A stretch of DNA of 64,000 bases from Halobacillus litoralis (lineage in GTDB: Bacteria > Bacillota > Bacilli > Bacillales > Halobacillaceae), in the NCBI RefSeq assembly GCF_009856445.1, contig NZ_WMFA01000002.1, positions 868,001 through 932,000 of the forward strand, written 5' to 3'. The translations under genes and the position numbers were made by a program. Each line of letters opens with the position of its first letter. The first letter of the stretch is position 1. This document shows, in pieces, positions 35,507 to 43,132 of this stretch. Under the pieces are notes generated by a model. That model did no database searches, had not been told where the DNA came from, and was given only the letters and a program-made list of their open reading frames with translations.

Positions 35507-37177
35507 TCAGAATAAGCCATGGATGGTCCCCTCTTCATCTACATCCATCCGCAAAGCGGCCGGCTGTTTAGGCAGTCCAGGCATGGTCATGACGTCTCCG
35601 GTTAAAGCTACAAGGAAACCGGCTCCTACCGAAGGATAGATCTCTCTGACCGTTACTCTAAAGTTTTGCGGACGCCCAAGCTTTCCAGGGTCATCAGATA
35701 AGGAATATTGAGTCTTAGCCATACATACAGGCAACTCTCCAAAACCAAGCTCTCTTAGTTGACGAATCTGCTTCTCAGCTTTTGATGAAAAATCAACACC
35801 TTCAGCTCCATAAACGTTCATTGCGATTTTATCAATTTTTTCTTCTATAGAGTCTTCCAATTCGTACATATACTTTAACGGACCCGTTTTCTTCTCGCAT
35901 GCACTCATCACTTTTTCCGCCAGGTCGATCCCACCTTCACCACCTTCAGCAAATACGTTTGTAAGTGATACTTCAACTCCTTGTTCCTCACACCAATGAG
36001 TGAGAAACTCTATTTCCCGCTCTGTATCAGAAGGGAATTGGTTAATCGCTACAACAAAAGGAAGTCCATATTGCTGGATGGTTTCCATATGCTTCTTCAG
36101 GTTGCCGATTCCAGCCTTTAAAGCGTCCACGCTTTCACTCTCCAGTAATCCTTTTTCCATACCCCCATGCATTTTCAAAGCCCTAATGGTTGCTACAATA
36201 ACAACGGCATCGGGTTCAAGGTCGCCTGCTCTGGTTTTTATGTCCAAAAACTTCTCTGCTCCAAGGTCAGCTCCGAAGCCAGCTTCAGTTACTACATAAT
36301 CTCCAAGTTTCGCAGCTAAGTTTGTGGCCATGACACTGTTACAACCGTGAGCTATATTCGCAAATGGCCCTCCATGTATAATAGCTGGTGTATTCTCAAG
36401 GGTCTGTACCAGGTTAGGTTTGATTGCATCCTTCAAAAGAAGTGCCAAAGCCCCTTGCACACCTAGTTGTTTCACTTGAATCGGTTTTTTGTCATAGGTG
36501 TATCCTATGACTATTTCAGCTATTCTTTGCTTCATATCAGTAAGATCTTTCGCTAAACAAAGGATGGCCATAATTTCCGAAGCAACCGTTATATTGAACC
36601 CATCTTCTCTGGGAACTCCTTTTACAGGGCCACCAAGACCGACGATGACTTCTCTTAAAGCTCTGTCATTTAAATCCATCACACGCTTCCATGAAACTCT
36701 TCTTGGATCGATATTCAGTTCATTTCCCTGATGAATATGATTGTCGATAAAAGCGGAAAGCGCATTATTCGCAGAAGTAATGGCATGGATATCCCCTGTG
36801 AAGTGAAGGTTGATATCCTGCATCGGTACCACTTGGGAGTATCCTCCTCCCGCTGCTCCCCCCTTTATCCCCATCGTGGGACCAAGAGAAGGTTCTCTGA
36901 GTGCGATCACAGCGCGTTGATTCAATCGGTTCAAGGCTTGCCCTAAACCGACCGTTACCGTGGATTTACCTTCCCCTGCTGGCGTCGGATTGATTGATGT
37001 GGTCAAGATGATTTTCCCTTTTTTCCTGTTGGAGAGTTTATTCAAAAGTTGATCCGACAATTTTGCTTTATAATGACCATAAGGTTCCCAATCTTCTTCA
37101 TTTAAGTTCAATTGTTCAACAATCTGATGGATCGGTTTCATATCAGCTTCCAACGCTATTTTTATATCGGATTTCAT
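35507..37177 (-). CDS. fhs: Formate-tetrahydrofolate ligase
   Basis: A 556-residue enzyme that makes 10-formyl-THF from formate, THF and [21 protein letters not shown] near 66 is the P-loop; [22 protein letters not shown] (in parts), [18 protein letters not shown] and [15 protein letters not shown] are intact family blocks, and length is normal. AAAGGAAAG precedes ATG. Monocistronic and divergent from csp copy 2; in the same region as dfrA and thyA, so one-carbon genes are grouped here. Confidence 0.97.
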   Translation of the reverse strand: MKSDIKIALEADMKPIHQIVEQLNLNEEDWEPYGHYKAKLSDQLLNKLSNRKKGKIILTTSINPTPAGEGKSTVTVGLGQALNRLNQRAVIALREPSLGPTMGIKGGAAGGGYSQVVPMQDINLHFTGDIHAITSANNALSAFIDNHIHQGNELNIDPRRVSWKRVMDLNDRALREVIVGLGGPVKGVPREDGFNITVASEIMAILCLAKDLTDMKQRIAEIVIGYTYDKKPIQVKQLGVQGALALLLKDAIKPNLVQTLENTPAIIHGGPFANIAHGCNSVMATNLAAKLGDYVVTEAGFGADLGAEKFLDIKTRAGDLEPDAVVIVATIRALKMHGGMEKGLLESESVDALKAGIGNLKKHMETIQQYGLPFVVAINQFPSDTEREIEFLTHWCEEQGVEVSLTNVFAEGGEGGIDLAEKVMSACEKKTGPLKYMYELEDSIEEKIDKIAMNVYGAEGVDFSSKAEKQIRQLRELGFGELPVCMAKTQYSLSDDPGKLGRPQNFRVTVREIYPSVGAGFLVALTGDVMTMPGLPKQPAALRMDVDEEGTIHGLF

Positions 37178-37294
37178 TAAAATCTTTCCTTTCCTTATGT
37201 ATCTTCTATCATTGTACCTGACTCTTGTTGGGAGTTATAGTCTCCCACTCTCGGAAACGGATACAAGTTGTTTGAATTTATTAGATTCATCTTG

Positions 37295-37323
37295 TTGACG
37301 CTCCTTTTCTCATACGATATATT
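37295..37323 (+). promoter_or_regulatory. Sigma-A promoter of csp copy 2
   Basis: TTGACG (37295-37300), 17-base spacer, TATATT (37318-37323). Start site expected near 37330, giving a leader of about 150 nt. Confidence 0.82.
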
Positions 37324-37369
37324 TGGGGTAAGCAAATAACACGATCGGAAACATAAATGACAGGTAACT

Positions 37370-37422
37370 CCTCATAGAAGTGCTTCGGAATTTATTGTTC
37401 CGTCGTTCTATGAGGTTTTTTT
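37370..37422 (+). terminator. Intrinsic terminator inside the csp copy 2 leader
   Basis: Perfect 10-bp outer stem CCTCATAGAA (37370-37379) / TTCTATGAGG (37406-37415), an inner CGGAA / TTCCG stem, then seven T (37416-37422). It lies 56 bases before the csp start codon and downstream of the promoter, so it acts as an attenuator, or it ends a small RNA of about 90 nt. Confidence 0.78.
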
Positions 37423-37478
37423 CGGTCTGGTATTTGTAATTTCCACGTTTTACGTGCAAGATTTAGGAGGAACAAATT

Positions 37479-37679
37479 ATGGAAAATGGTACAGTCAAAT
37501 GGTTCAACGCAGAAAAAGGTTACGGTTTCATTCAAGTTGAAGGTGGAAACGACGTATTCGTACACTTCTCTGCTATCCAGGAAGAAGGCTTCAAATCTCT
37601 AGAAGAAGGTCAAGCTGTTACTTTCGAAATCGTAGAAGGCGACCGCGGCCCACAAGCTGCGAACGTTGTGAAAGAATAG
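37479..37679 (+). CDS. Cold-shock protein (CspB/CspD type), copy 2
   Basis: A 66-residue OB-fold nucleic-acid chaperone nearly the same as the copy at 7.6 kb. RNP1 KGYGFIQV and RNP2 VFVHFSAI are intact. AGGAGG lies 7 bases before ATG. Own promoter, a leader with a terminator hairpin, and a clean terminator after the stop. Confidence 0.96.
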   Translation: MENGTVKWFNAEKGYGFIQVEGGNDVFVHFSAIQEEGFKSLEEGQAVTFEIVEGDRGPQAANVVKE

Positions 37680-37689
37680 ATGTTCCATC

Positions 37690-37720
37690 AAAAAGCAATC
37701 TCCTCGGAGATTGCTTTTTC
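37690..37720 (+). terminator. Intrinsic terminator of csp copy 2
   Basis: AAAAAGCAATCTCC / GGAGATTGCTTTTT, two-base centre plus breathing ends, followed by T-run. Confidence 0.93.
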
Positions 37721-37784
37721 TTTTCCCTCTAACGACTAACAAGCCTCACAACTCCTCTATACTCAAGATAAGCTCCCTATTCTT

Positions 37785-38306
37785 GAAGACTCAGTTTCGA
37801 GACTTTTGTTGAGTGAATGGGGGCTGCGGGGAATAGCTCGCTTTCCGCGGGAGCGCGGTGAGCCTCCTCGGACTGCGTCCTGTGGGGTCTCACCAAGCAC
37901 TTTTTTCCCGCAGGAGTCTCGCCATTCCCCTCCGCCCCTTTGCCGTATAAGTATCTCGAAACCACTTCCAGGTAAGAGAAGCTTTTACTCCTAAGGAAAG
38001 TGAAGCAACATGGATGCTTCAACCGCATTTGGAATGATAAAGCCTGTTATAGAGCGCTTTATCACTATAGATTCAGGATTTGTGAAAGACACTTATACCA
38101 GGCAAAGGGGTTCGTTTCTCACCTTTATTGTATGGGGTGGTTGGGGAGCTGCGAGACTCCCGTGGGAGAAAGGAGATCGGCGAGATCCCGCAGGGCGTAG
38201 CCCGAGGAAGCTCGCCACTCCCCCACAGGAAAGCGAGTAGCTTCCCAGCCACCCCTGGCGCTCAACCCGGGCAACGAACCCTGGAAAGTCTCGAAACTGA
38301 GTCTTC
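37785..38306. repeat. Inverted pair of GC-rich repeats with perfect 22-bp ends
   Basis: A 522-bp block bounded by a perfect 22-bp inverted repeat (37785-37806 and 38285-38306; begins GAAGACTCAG). Inside are two related GC-rich units in opposite orientation: 37819-37938 and 38134-38255, sharing CTCGCTTTCC, a CCTCGG...CTGCG/CTACGCCCTG core, GTCTC/ATCTC and GGAGTCTCG. Each unit alone also ends in TTTCGAGA/TCTCGAAA-like sequence. Between them is an AT-richer spacer without a coding signal. The unit resembles intergenic repeats I have seen in alkaliphilic and halophilic Bacillaceae. No transposase. Confidence 0.8.
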
Positions 38307-38344
38307 CACAATCCTGACATAGTATTGAATAAGGGAAATGGTTC

Positions 38345-38373
38345 TTGTCAAATGCCTTGTGCCATCGTATAAT
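38345..38373 (+). promoter_or_regulatory. Sigma-A promoter of the preQ1-controlled transporter
   Basis: TTGTCA (38345-38350), 17-base spacer, TATAAT (38368-38373); start site expected near 38380, just before the riboswitch. Confidence 0.85.
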
Positions 38374-38396
38374 TGATCGCTGTTGGTTCTTTTTAC

Positions 38397-38436
38397 CCGC
38401 GGTTCGGGAACTCCCGCGATATCAAAACTAAGGAGG
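38397..38436 (+). promoter_or_regulatory. PreQ1-I riboswitch
   Basis: Stem CGCGG (38398-38402) / CCGCG (38414-38418) enclosing the conserved UUC-led loop with a C-run on the 3' side, then the A-rich tail ATATCAAAACTAAGGA. This matches the class I preQ1 aptamer (loop UUC...CCC, then AAAACUAAGGA) base by base at the invariant positions. The aptamer's 3' strand runs straight into the AGGAGG ribosome binding site, so ligand binding should block translation of the next gene. Confidence 0.9.
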
Positions 38437-38443
38437 AAATACG

Positions 38444-39121
38444 ATGAGTAACGAAATCCTATGGATATTATTTGCACTAATCAATTTCGCATTATTAATT
38501 GGCATTTATCGGATGTTCGGAAAGCCTGGCTTATTTGTTTGGATCGGAATGTCCACGGTTCTTGCAAATATCCAAGTGGTCAAAACCGTAGAGATGTTCG
38601 GGTTAAATGCAACTCTTGGGAACATTGTCTATGGAACCGCCTTTCTAGCTACCGATATTCTCAATGAAAAATATGGAAAAAAAGAGGCGAGAAAAGCTGT
38701 GTGGCTGGGTTTTTCCACATTGATCATTATGACAATCATTATGCAGTTCGCCATTCTTTTCAATCCAGGCGAAAACGACATCGCTCAACCAGCATTGCAG
38801 TCTTTATTTGGTCTTGTTCCGAGAATTGCACTCGGCAGCATGCTTGCGTATATCGTCAGCCAATATTTTGATGTATGGTTATATGCTAAACTCAAAGAGA
38901 TGTTTCCATCGGATCGTGCGCTTTGGATCCGGAACAATGGAAGTACGATGATCAGTCAATTGTTAGATACGAGTATTTTTTGTTTCATCGCTTTTTTTGG
39001 TTTGTATCCATTTGAGATCTGGATTGAGATTTTTATAACCACGTATATCATTAAGTTCATTGTGGCTGCTATGGATACACCATTCTTTTATATGGCTAAA
39101 AAAATGCCGCATTCTGAGTGA
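38444..39121 (+). CDS. ypdP: Queuosine precursor transporter (YhhQ/YpdP family)
   Basis: A 225-residue membrane protein with about six hydrophobic helices. TVLANIQVVKTVEMFG near 40, GTAFLATDILNEKYGKKEAR near 67 (with the DxLNExYG motif), and NNGSTMISQLLDTSIF near 165 are YhhQ family blocks. The family takes up queuine-pathway bases such as preQ0/preQ1. A preQ1-I riboswitch covers its ribosome binding site, which independently supports the substrate. Its stop overlaps the frame of the next gene (ypeP start 15 bases later). Confidence 0.93.
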   Translation: MSNEILWILFALINFALLIGIYRMFGKPGLFVWIGMSTVLANIQVVKTVEMFGLNATLGNIVYGTAFLATDILNEKYGKKEARKAVWLGFSTLIIMTIIMQFAILFNPGENDIAQPALQSLFGLVPRIALGSMLAYIVSQYFDVWLYAKLKEMFPSDRALWIRNNGSTMISQLLDTSIFCFIAFFGLYPFEIWIEIFITTYIIKFIVAAMDTPFFYMAKKMPHSE

Positions 39122-39135
39122 GGAGGTCATATGCC

Positions 39136-39540
39136 ATGTTAGAAGTGTACACAGACGCTGCGTGCAGTGGAGAGCCGGGCCCCAGTGCTGCAGGGATAGT
39201 TATTAAAAAAAATCAAAAAACAGAAGAGCATCAATTTTATTTAGGGAACTGGACGAATCATGAAGCGGAATTCCTCGCAATTATTCACGCCTTGCAAATC
39301 TGTAAGGAGAAATATCCGGGAGAAATCATTTCGATCAGGTCTGATTCAAAAATTGCTGTTGATACCATGGATAAGCGATACACGAAGAATGAAAAATTCC
39401 TTCCCTTGTTTAACCAGATCATGAACCTTGAGGAAAGCTTTTCCTATGTTTTTTATAAATGGATTCCTGACAAACAAAACAAAAATGCAGACCGTCTTGC
39501 CAGGGAGTGTCTACAGACGAAACAGAACCCAGATCAGTAG
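39136..39540 (+). CDS. ypeP: RNase H-like protein (YpeP type)
   Basis: A 134-residue RNase HI fold protein. Candidate catalytic acids: Asp in EVYTDAACSG near 7, Glu in NHEAEFLAI near 45, Asp in IRSDSKIAVD near 70 and Asp in NADRLAREC near 118, so the DEDD set appears complete. Basic handle regions of true RNase HI are absent, as in B. subtilis YpeP. AGGAGG is 9 bases before ATG 39136. Probably co-transcribed with ypdP. Activity cannot be judged from sequence. Confidence 0.83.
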   Translation: MLEVYTDAACSGEPGPSAAGIVIKKNQKTEEHQFYLGNWTNHEAEFLAIIHALQICKEKYPGEIISIRSDSKIAVDTMDKRYTKNEKFLPLFNQIMNLEESFSYVFYKWIPDKQNKNADRLARECLQTKQNPDQ

Positions 39541-39558
39541 TGATCTGGGTTCTTTATT
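39527..39558. terminator. Intrinsic terminator between convergent genes
   Basis: Stem AACCCAGATCA / TGATCTGGGTT with a T-rich tail on the plus strand, overlapping the ypeP stop; serves the plus-strand unit. Confidence 0.85.
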
Positions 39559-39841
39559 TGTGTGTAGTCCTTGTAATGGAAAGTTGTGCTTCTATGGACT
39601 CATAGGCCTTTCTTTTACTGGTGATGGATGGATTTGAAATAAGTTCTAAAATACTAATAAAAAAACTGGGGTCAAAGGACTGTTGTATTTTTAAGGTCAT
39701 GTTGACAGCAACAATGGTTTTCCATTCCGGAGCATTAGAAGAGTTATTTCCAAAATATATAAATTGGACATCCTCATCGCTCAGTTTGAATCCCTTACTC
39801 CAAAGATCTTCAAGGAAGTAAGCTAATGTGTTTCTATCCAT
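39554..39841 (-). CDS. Small conserved protein of unknown function (DUF6123-like?)
   Basis: A 95-residue soluble, mostly helical protein starting MDRNTLAYFLEDLWSKGFKL. The pattern (E-D-L-W-S-K-G-F near the start, FIYFGNN, then LKIQQSFDPSFFISILELI) reminds me of DUF6123 proteins of Bacillaceae; this is from memory and uncertain. AGGAGAG is close before ATG. Convergent with ypeP. No function is proposed. Confidence 0.6.
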   Translation of the reverse strand: MDRNTLAYFLEDLWSKGFKLSDEDVQFIYFGNNSSNAPEWKTIVAVNMTLKIQQSFDPSFFISILELISNPSITSKRKAYESIEAQLSITRTTHK

Positions 39842-39979
39842 AATACTCTCCTAACCTTATCCGTCATCGGTATGTATTTGTACTATTTTTCTATATCATA
39901 ACAAAAAATGACGAAATTATCGGCAATTCGACAGGAATTTCCCACTAAATTTTTGTTTATTTCAAGACTTTCAGGCATG

Positions 39980-40004
39980 AAAAAGACCAGGTGCTTTCAC
40001 CTGG
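39980..40004 (-). terminator. Intrinsic terminator of the small membrane-protein gene
   Basis: CCAGGTG / CACCTGG stem with a four-base loop, overlapping the stop codon of the 57-residue ORF, followed by a U-run on the minus strand. Confidence 0.83.
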
Positions 40005-40170
40005 CCGAAAGGGTGCGTTCGTATCTTTTTTTATGGTAGAAATGAGAACTTTGGTTTTGGGTTCTGAATACATTCATGACAGTTTGAGCAGGGACGCTTC
40101 CCAATTTAGATAACACGAAAATCATCAAACTACTGTAAACGGCGACCGTTAACATTATGAAAGCCAACAT
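39997..40170 (-). CDS. Small membrane protein, 57 residues, unknown
   Basis: Starts MLAFIMLTVAVYSSLMIFVL (one N-terminal membrane helix) and continues as a basic, His/Arg-rich cytosolic tail ending LSAR. Support for a real gene: a GGTGAG binding site 8 bases before ATG, a well-formed promoter upstream (TTGCTC, 17 bases, TAAGAT), and a terminator at the stop. A Fur-like palindrome overlaps the expected start site. I do not recognise the family. It stands between the 95-residue gene and ypbQ. Confidence 0.65.
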   Translation of the reverse strand: MLAFIMLTVAVYSSLMIFVLSKLGSVPAQTVMNVFRTQNQSSHFYHKKRYERTLSAR

Positions 40171-40192
40171 TTTTTGTTCTCACCCTTCTAAT

Positions 40193-40248
40193 TGAAAATG
40201 AATTTCATTTCTAATTAGAATCTTAACAGACCTTCAGGAAATGAGCAA
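40193..40248 (-). promoter_or_regulatory. Promoter with Fur-like operator for the small membrane protein
   Basis: Minus-strand -35 TTGCTC (40248-40243), 17 bases, -10 TAAGAT (40225-40220). The palindrome TGAAAATGAATTTCA at 40193-40207 matches 11 of 14 fixed positions of the Bacillus Fur 7-1-7 box (TGATAATnATTATCA) and lies where transcription should start. Confidence 0.5.
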
Positions 40249-40262
40249 TATTTTTTGAACAT

Positions 40263-40772
40263 TTAAATCCTTTCCTGGAGCGCCCTCTCCTCAGCAGGAA
40301 TTCTTACCGTAAGGACGAGTAGATGCAGGAAAGGGAAAATCAATGCAGTTAAATAGGCATGAAACAACACCGGGATGACCATTAATTCAAAAAAGACGAT
40401 CACATAATTCGGGTGTTTCACAAATCGGTAAATCCCTTTACGGATCGGTTCTTCATCAGGTAATACGAGGATTCTTGTATTCCACCGCTTTCCCAAAGTT
40501 CGAATGCAGGCGATTCTTAGAATCTGTAACAAGAAAAAACCGGTTAGCGCGATATAAAAAAATGGTTGTTGAACATAAGGCGTCCAAACGAACTCTGCAA
40601 TGATACATACAAAAAATGAGCTGTGCAGTAGGATGAACAGGAAATAGTGACCTTGCCCCCACTCTTTCGCCCCTCTTTCCACCATCCACTTACGATTTCG
40701 ATTTGCCAGTGCAAGTTCACCCAGGCGTTGAAATATTAAAAAAGCTAAAATCATCCATAAAAAAATTTCCAT
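40263..40772 (-). CDS. ypbQ: Alkylpyrone O-methyltransferase, ICMT family (YpbQ/BpsB-like)
   Basis: A 169-residue integral membrane protein with about five helices and the isoprenylcysteine-methyltransferase signature: TLGKRWNTRILVLPD near 98, then GIYRFVKHPNYVIVFFE near 120 and a C-terminal RIPAEERAL. In B. subtilis BpsB (YpbQ) methylates alkylpyrones made by BpsA (BcsA). Here the gene starts one base after the bcsA stop, supporting the same pathway. GGAG is 10 bases before ATG 40772. Confidence 0.9.
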   Translation of the reverse strand: MEIFLWMILAFLIFQRLGELALANRNRKWMVERGAKEWGQGHYFLFILLHSSFFVCIIAEFVWTPYVQQPFFYIALTGFFLLQILRIACIRTLGKRWNTRILVLPDEEPIRKGIYRFVKHPNYVIVFFELMVIPVLFHAYLTALIFPFLHLLVLTVRIPAEERALQERI

Positions 40773-40773
40773 T

Positions 40774-41856
40774 CTATTCCCACTCCAAACTGACAATTTC
40801 AGAACTAAATCCAGGCCCGAGAGAAGTCATAATTGATTTTGTTCCTTTTTCATGTTTCGTTTTTAAAACTTCATGCAACACAAAATGTACCGTTGGAGAG
40901 GACATATTTCCGTGAGCAGATAACACCTTCCTCGGAATGTTTAAAGCCCCCTCTTTCAAATCGAATACTTCCTCATAAGCTTCTAAAACTTTTCTACCAC
41001 CAGGATGAGCCACAATGAAAGGCAGTTCATTGACGGACCACCCATTGTTGCGTACGATTTCCCCGGCATGTATACTCCAAAATTCCTTGACTAACCGGGG
41101 GATACTCTTATTGAAGATAACTTCAAAACCTGTATCAACGACCCTCCACCCCATTACATCGGTACTATTAGCTTTTGTTCTGGAACTGGAATTAATGATT
41201 TTTGGAAGAGGGTGTTTCTTTTTCTTCAACAAGGAGGATCGATCCCCTGCAACTAAGACAGCGGAAGCACCGTCGCCAAAGAGAGCTGTGCCTACGAAAT
41301 TACTTACTCTGGCATCTTCCGCCTGAAAGGTCAAGCTGCAAAGTTCTGCACAAATGACAAGAACATTCTGATCGGGATGGCCCAGCAGCCATTCATAAGC
41401 TTTGGCCACACCGCTTGTTCCCCCTGCACATCCCAGCCCAAACAAAGGCGTCCGTTTCGTATCCTCTTTAAAACCGAGTTCATTCATAATATAAGCATCA
41501 AGAGTTGGGGTAGAGATGCCTGTAGAAGAAACAAAAATGAGGTGATCGATATCTTCTGTAGAAAATTCATCATCTCCAGGTAAATTGGTCAAACAAGATC
41601 TTATTGCGTGTAAACTGTAGTCTAAAGCCTTGGTATGGTATAAATGGTTTCTTTCTTCTAATCCATGATTTTCTTTAAACCACTCTAACGGAGCAGCGAA
41701 TTGCCGTTTTTCAATATTGGCGTGCTCAAAAATCGGCATCAATCTCTTTTTCTCATGCTCTTTTAAAGGAAATAATTCATAAACAAGCTTTTGGACATCG
41801 GATTGATTACAGGAATAGTCGGCACATTGGACGCCTGAGGAAAGTATGTAGGGCAT
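40774..41856 (-). CDS. bcsA: Type III polyketide synthase (BpsA/BcsA, chalcone-synthase-like)
   Basis: A 360-residue homodimeric KAS-III-fold enzyme. The Cys-His-Asn triad is C143 (GLGCAGG), H284 (VAHPGGRK) and N317 (SAHGNMSSP). The B. subtilis enzyme condenses long acyl-CoA with malonyl-CoA to triketide alkylpyrones, later methylated by YpbQ. ATG 41856 lies 6 bases after AGGAGG; the ATG at 41862 directly touches that site and cannot be used. Forms a two-gene operon with ypbQ and is divergent from the small plus-strand ORFs at 41.9 kb. Confidence 0.93.
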   Translation of the reverse strand: MPYILSSGVQCADYSCNQSDVQKLVYELFPLKEHEKKRLMPIFEHANIEKRQFAAPLEWFKENHGLEERNHLYHTKALDYSLHAIRSCLTNLPGDDEFSTEDIDHLIFVSSTGISTPTLDAYIMNELGFKEDTKRTPLFGLGCAGGTSGVAKAYEWLLGHPDQNVLVICAELCSLTFQAEDARVSNFVGTALFGDGASAVLVAGDRSSLLKKKKHPLPKIINSSSRTKANSTDVMGWRVVDTGFEVIFNKSIPRLVKEFWSIHAGEIVRNNGWSVNELPFIVAHPGGRKVLEAYEEVFDLKEGALNIPRKVLSAHGNMSSPTVHFVLHEVLKTKHEKGTKSIMTSLGPGFSSEIVSLEWE

Positions 41857-41901
41857 TTTCATCCTCCTTTTTATTTACTATGTACAATTAAGGAGGAAAT
41901 T

Positions 41902-41937
41902 ATGTCTTTGGAAAGCAGATTCATGCAGCATGATTGA
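41902..41937 (+). CDS. Possible 11-residue leader peptide or broken gene start
   Basis: AAGGAGG sits 5 bases before an ATG that opens MSLESRFMQHD and stops at TGA (41935-41937). The same frame continues past a second TGA (41957-41959) into the 57-codon ORF at 41974. Either it is a translated leader coupled to the next ORF, or the 5' end of a gene interrupted by two TGA codons. The binding site is too good to ignore, but expression is unproven. Confidence 0.4.
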   Translation: MSLESRFMQHD

Positions 41938-41973
41938 CCTATGTCAAACGGTTCTTTTTGAAGGGGGTCCACA

Positions 41974-42147
41974 GTGTTTTTAACTCGGAACCTTGTCACC
42001 CATGTATCTTATCAGGAAGTTTCCACCGATATCACCACGCTCAGGGTTATGGAGGGCAATGCAAAGGTGAAATGGTTCAGTAAAGGATTTCATATTCCTT
42101 TTAGGCTTGCACCGGGGCATCATTTTTCATGGATTTTGATGATCTAA
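41974..42147 (+). CDS. Small unknown protein, 57 residues (possibly 3' part of an interrupted gene)
   Basis: GTG start 6 bases after AAGGGGG; the peptide starts MFLTRNLVTHVSYQEV and ends HHFSWILMI. It is rich in short beta-like stretches with no membrane helix or signal peptide. A clean terminator follows 23 bases after the stop. The frame is the same as that of the 11-codon ORF just upstream, separated by two TGA codons. I do not recognise the family. Either a real small gene or what is left of an 82-codon one. Confidence 0.5.
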   Translation: MFLTRNLVTHVSYQEVSTDITTLRVMEGNAKVKWFSKGFHIPFRLAPGHHFSWILMI

Positions 42148-42169
42148 AAGTCAAGGTGGATGACATAGC

Positions 42170-42200
42170 AAAAGCGCCATTTTCATTTGGCGCTTTTTTT
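42170..42200. terminator. Intrinsic terminator between convergent genes
   Basis: AAAAGCGCCA / TTGGCGCTTTTTTT; strong T-run on the plus strand, and an A-run gives it a second, leftward use for the SDR gene. Confidence 0.9.
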
Positions 42201-42241
42201 ATGATGTGTAAAATTGGAAAAAAGATGAACAGAAGGTTCAA

Positions 42242-43009
42242 TTAAAATCCATATATCGTCATGCCTCCATCAACAAACAAGGTCTGACCTGTCATATAGT
42301 TTCCAGCGTCTGAAGCTAAGAACACAGCGGCACCACTCAATTCCTCTAATTTACCTATTCTGTTAAGCGGTGTCCGTTCGAGAATCTCCTGGACGTAAGA
42401 TTCATCCTGAAGGAGCTGTTCTGTAAGAGAGGTTGGGAAATACCAGGGACCAATTGCGTTGACATTGATGTTATATTTCCCCCATTCAAGGGCAAGGTTT
42501 TTGGTCATTTGAATAAGCGCACTTTTCGTCATGGCATATACAACCCCAGTACGTAAGGCGGTGTGACCCCCAACAGAAGAGATGTTAATGATTTTCCCTT
42601 CTTTGGAGGATTTCATCACTTGACCTGCATATTGAGAAAGAAAGAAAGCACTCCGCATATTCGTCGAAATAATTTGGTCCCACTCTTCTTCTGTTACACT
42701 TTCTGCTTCACTTCTTATATTCATTCCCGCATTATTGACCCATATATCAAGCTTTCGTCCTTCACGAACACGCTCAACCTCCTGAATAATTTCCTTATAA
42801 TCATTAATGTCATGACAAATAATTGAAGCTTGTTGTCCAAGCTCTTCCACTTCTTTTTTTGTCTGCTTCAGGTCTTTCTCGCTTCTTGCAATAACAATCA
42901 CATCGGCACCCGATTCCGCAAAAGCAAGGGTAATGGCTTTCCCAATACCTTTCGTTCCCCCTGTGATCACGGCAAGTTTACTGTTTAATCTGAAGTCTGG
43001 TAGATACAT
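42242..43009 (-). CDS. Short-chain dehydrogenase/reductase (gluconate 5-dehydrogenase/KduD-like)
   Basis: A 255-residue classical SDR: TGGTKGIGKAIT (cofactor), NNAGMN near 90, ISSVGGHTALRTGVVYAMTK with catalytic Ser and YxxxK near 155, and the C-terminal MTGQTLFVDGGMT. The GPWYFPT segment after beta-6 is common in gluconate 5-dehydrogenase/KduD-type enzymes. ATG 43009 is 8 bases after GGAGG; the frame runs on to 43093 without support. Substrate unknown. Divergent from the lipoprotein gene. Confidence 0.85.
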   Translation of the reverse strand: MYLPDFRLNSKLAVITGGTKGIGKAITLAFAESGADVIVIARSEKDLKQTKKEVEELGQQASIICHDINDYKEIIQEVERVREGRKLDIWVNNAGMNIRSEAESVTEEEWDQIISTNMRSAFFLSQYAGQVMKSSKEGKIINISSVGGHTALRTGVVYAMTKSALIQMTKNLALEWGKYNINVNAIGPWYFPTSLTEQLLQDESYVQEILERTPLNRIGKLEELSGAAVFLASDAGNYMTGQTLFVDGGMTIYGF

Positions 43010-43132
43010 CGCAATAGCCTCCATCAATAGTGTTGAATTTTCAGTATAGTATAACATTTTTGCAATTTCTTTACATACGGTAAGGCCTGACATAGAATGT
43101 AAATCGTGAATAGAAAAAAGGGGGTTGTCTGT

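Noticed and set aside
37806-38322. Frames of about 60-80 codons inside the inverted repeat block
   Set aside because: GC-rich repeat DNA open by composition; no binding sites, mirrored in both copies.
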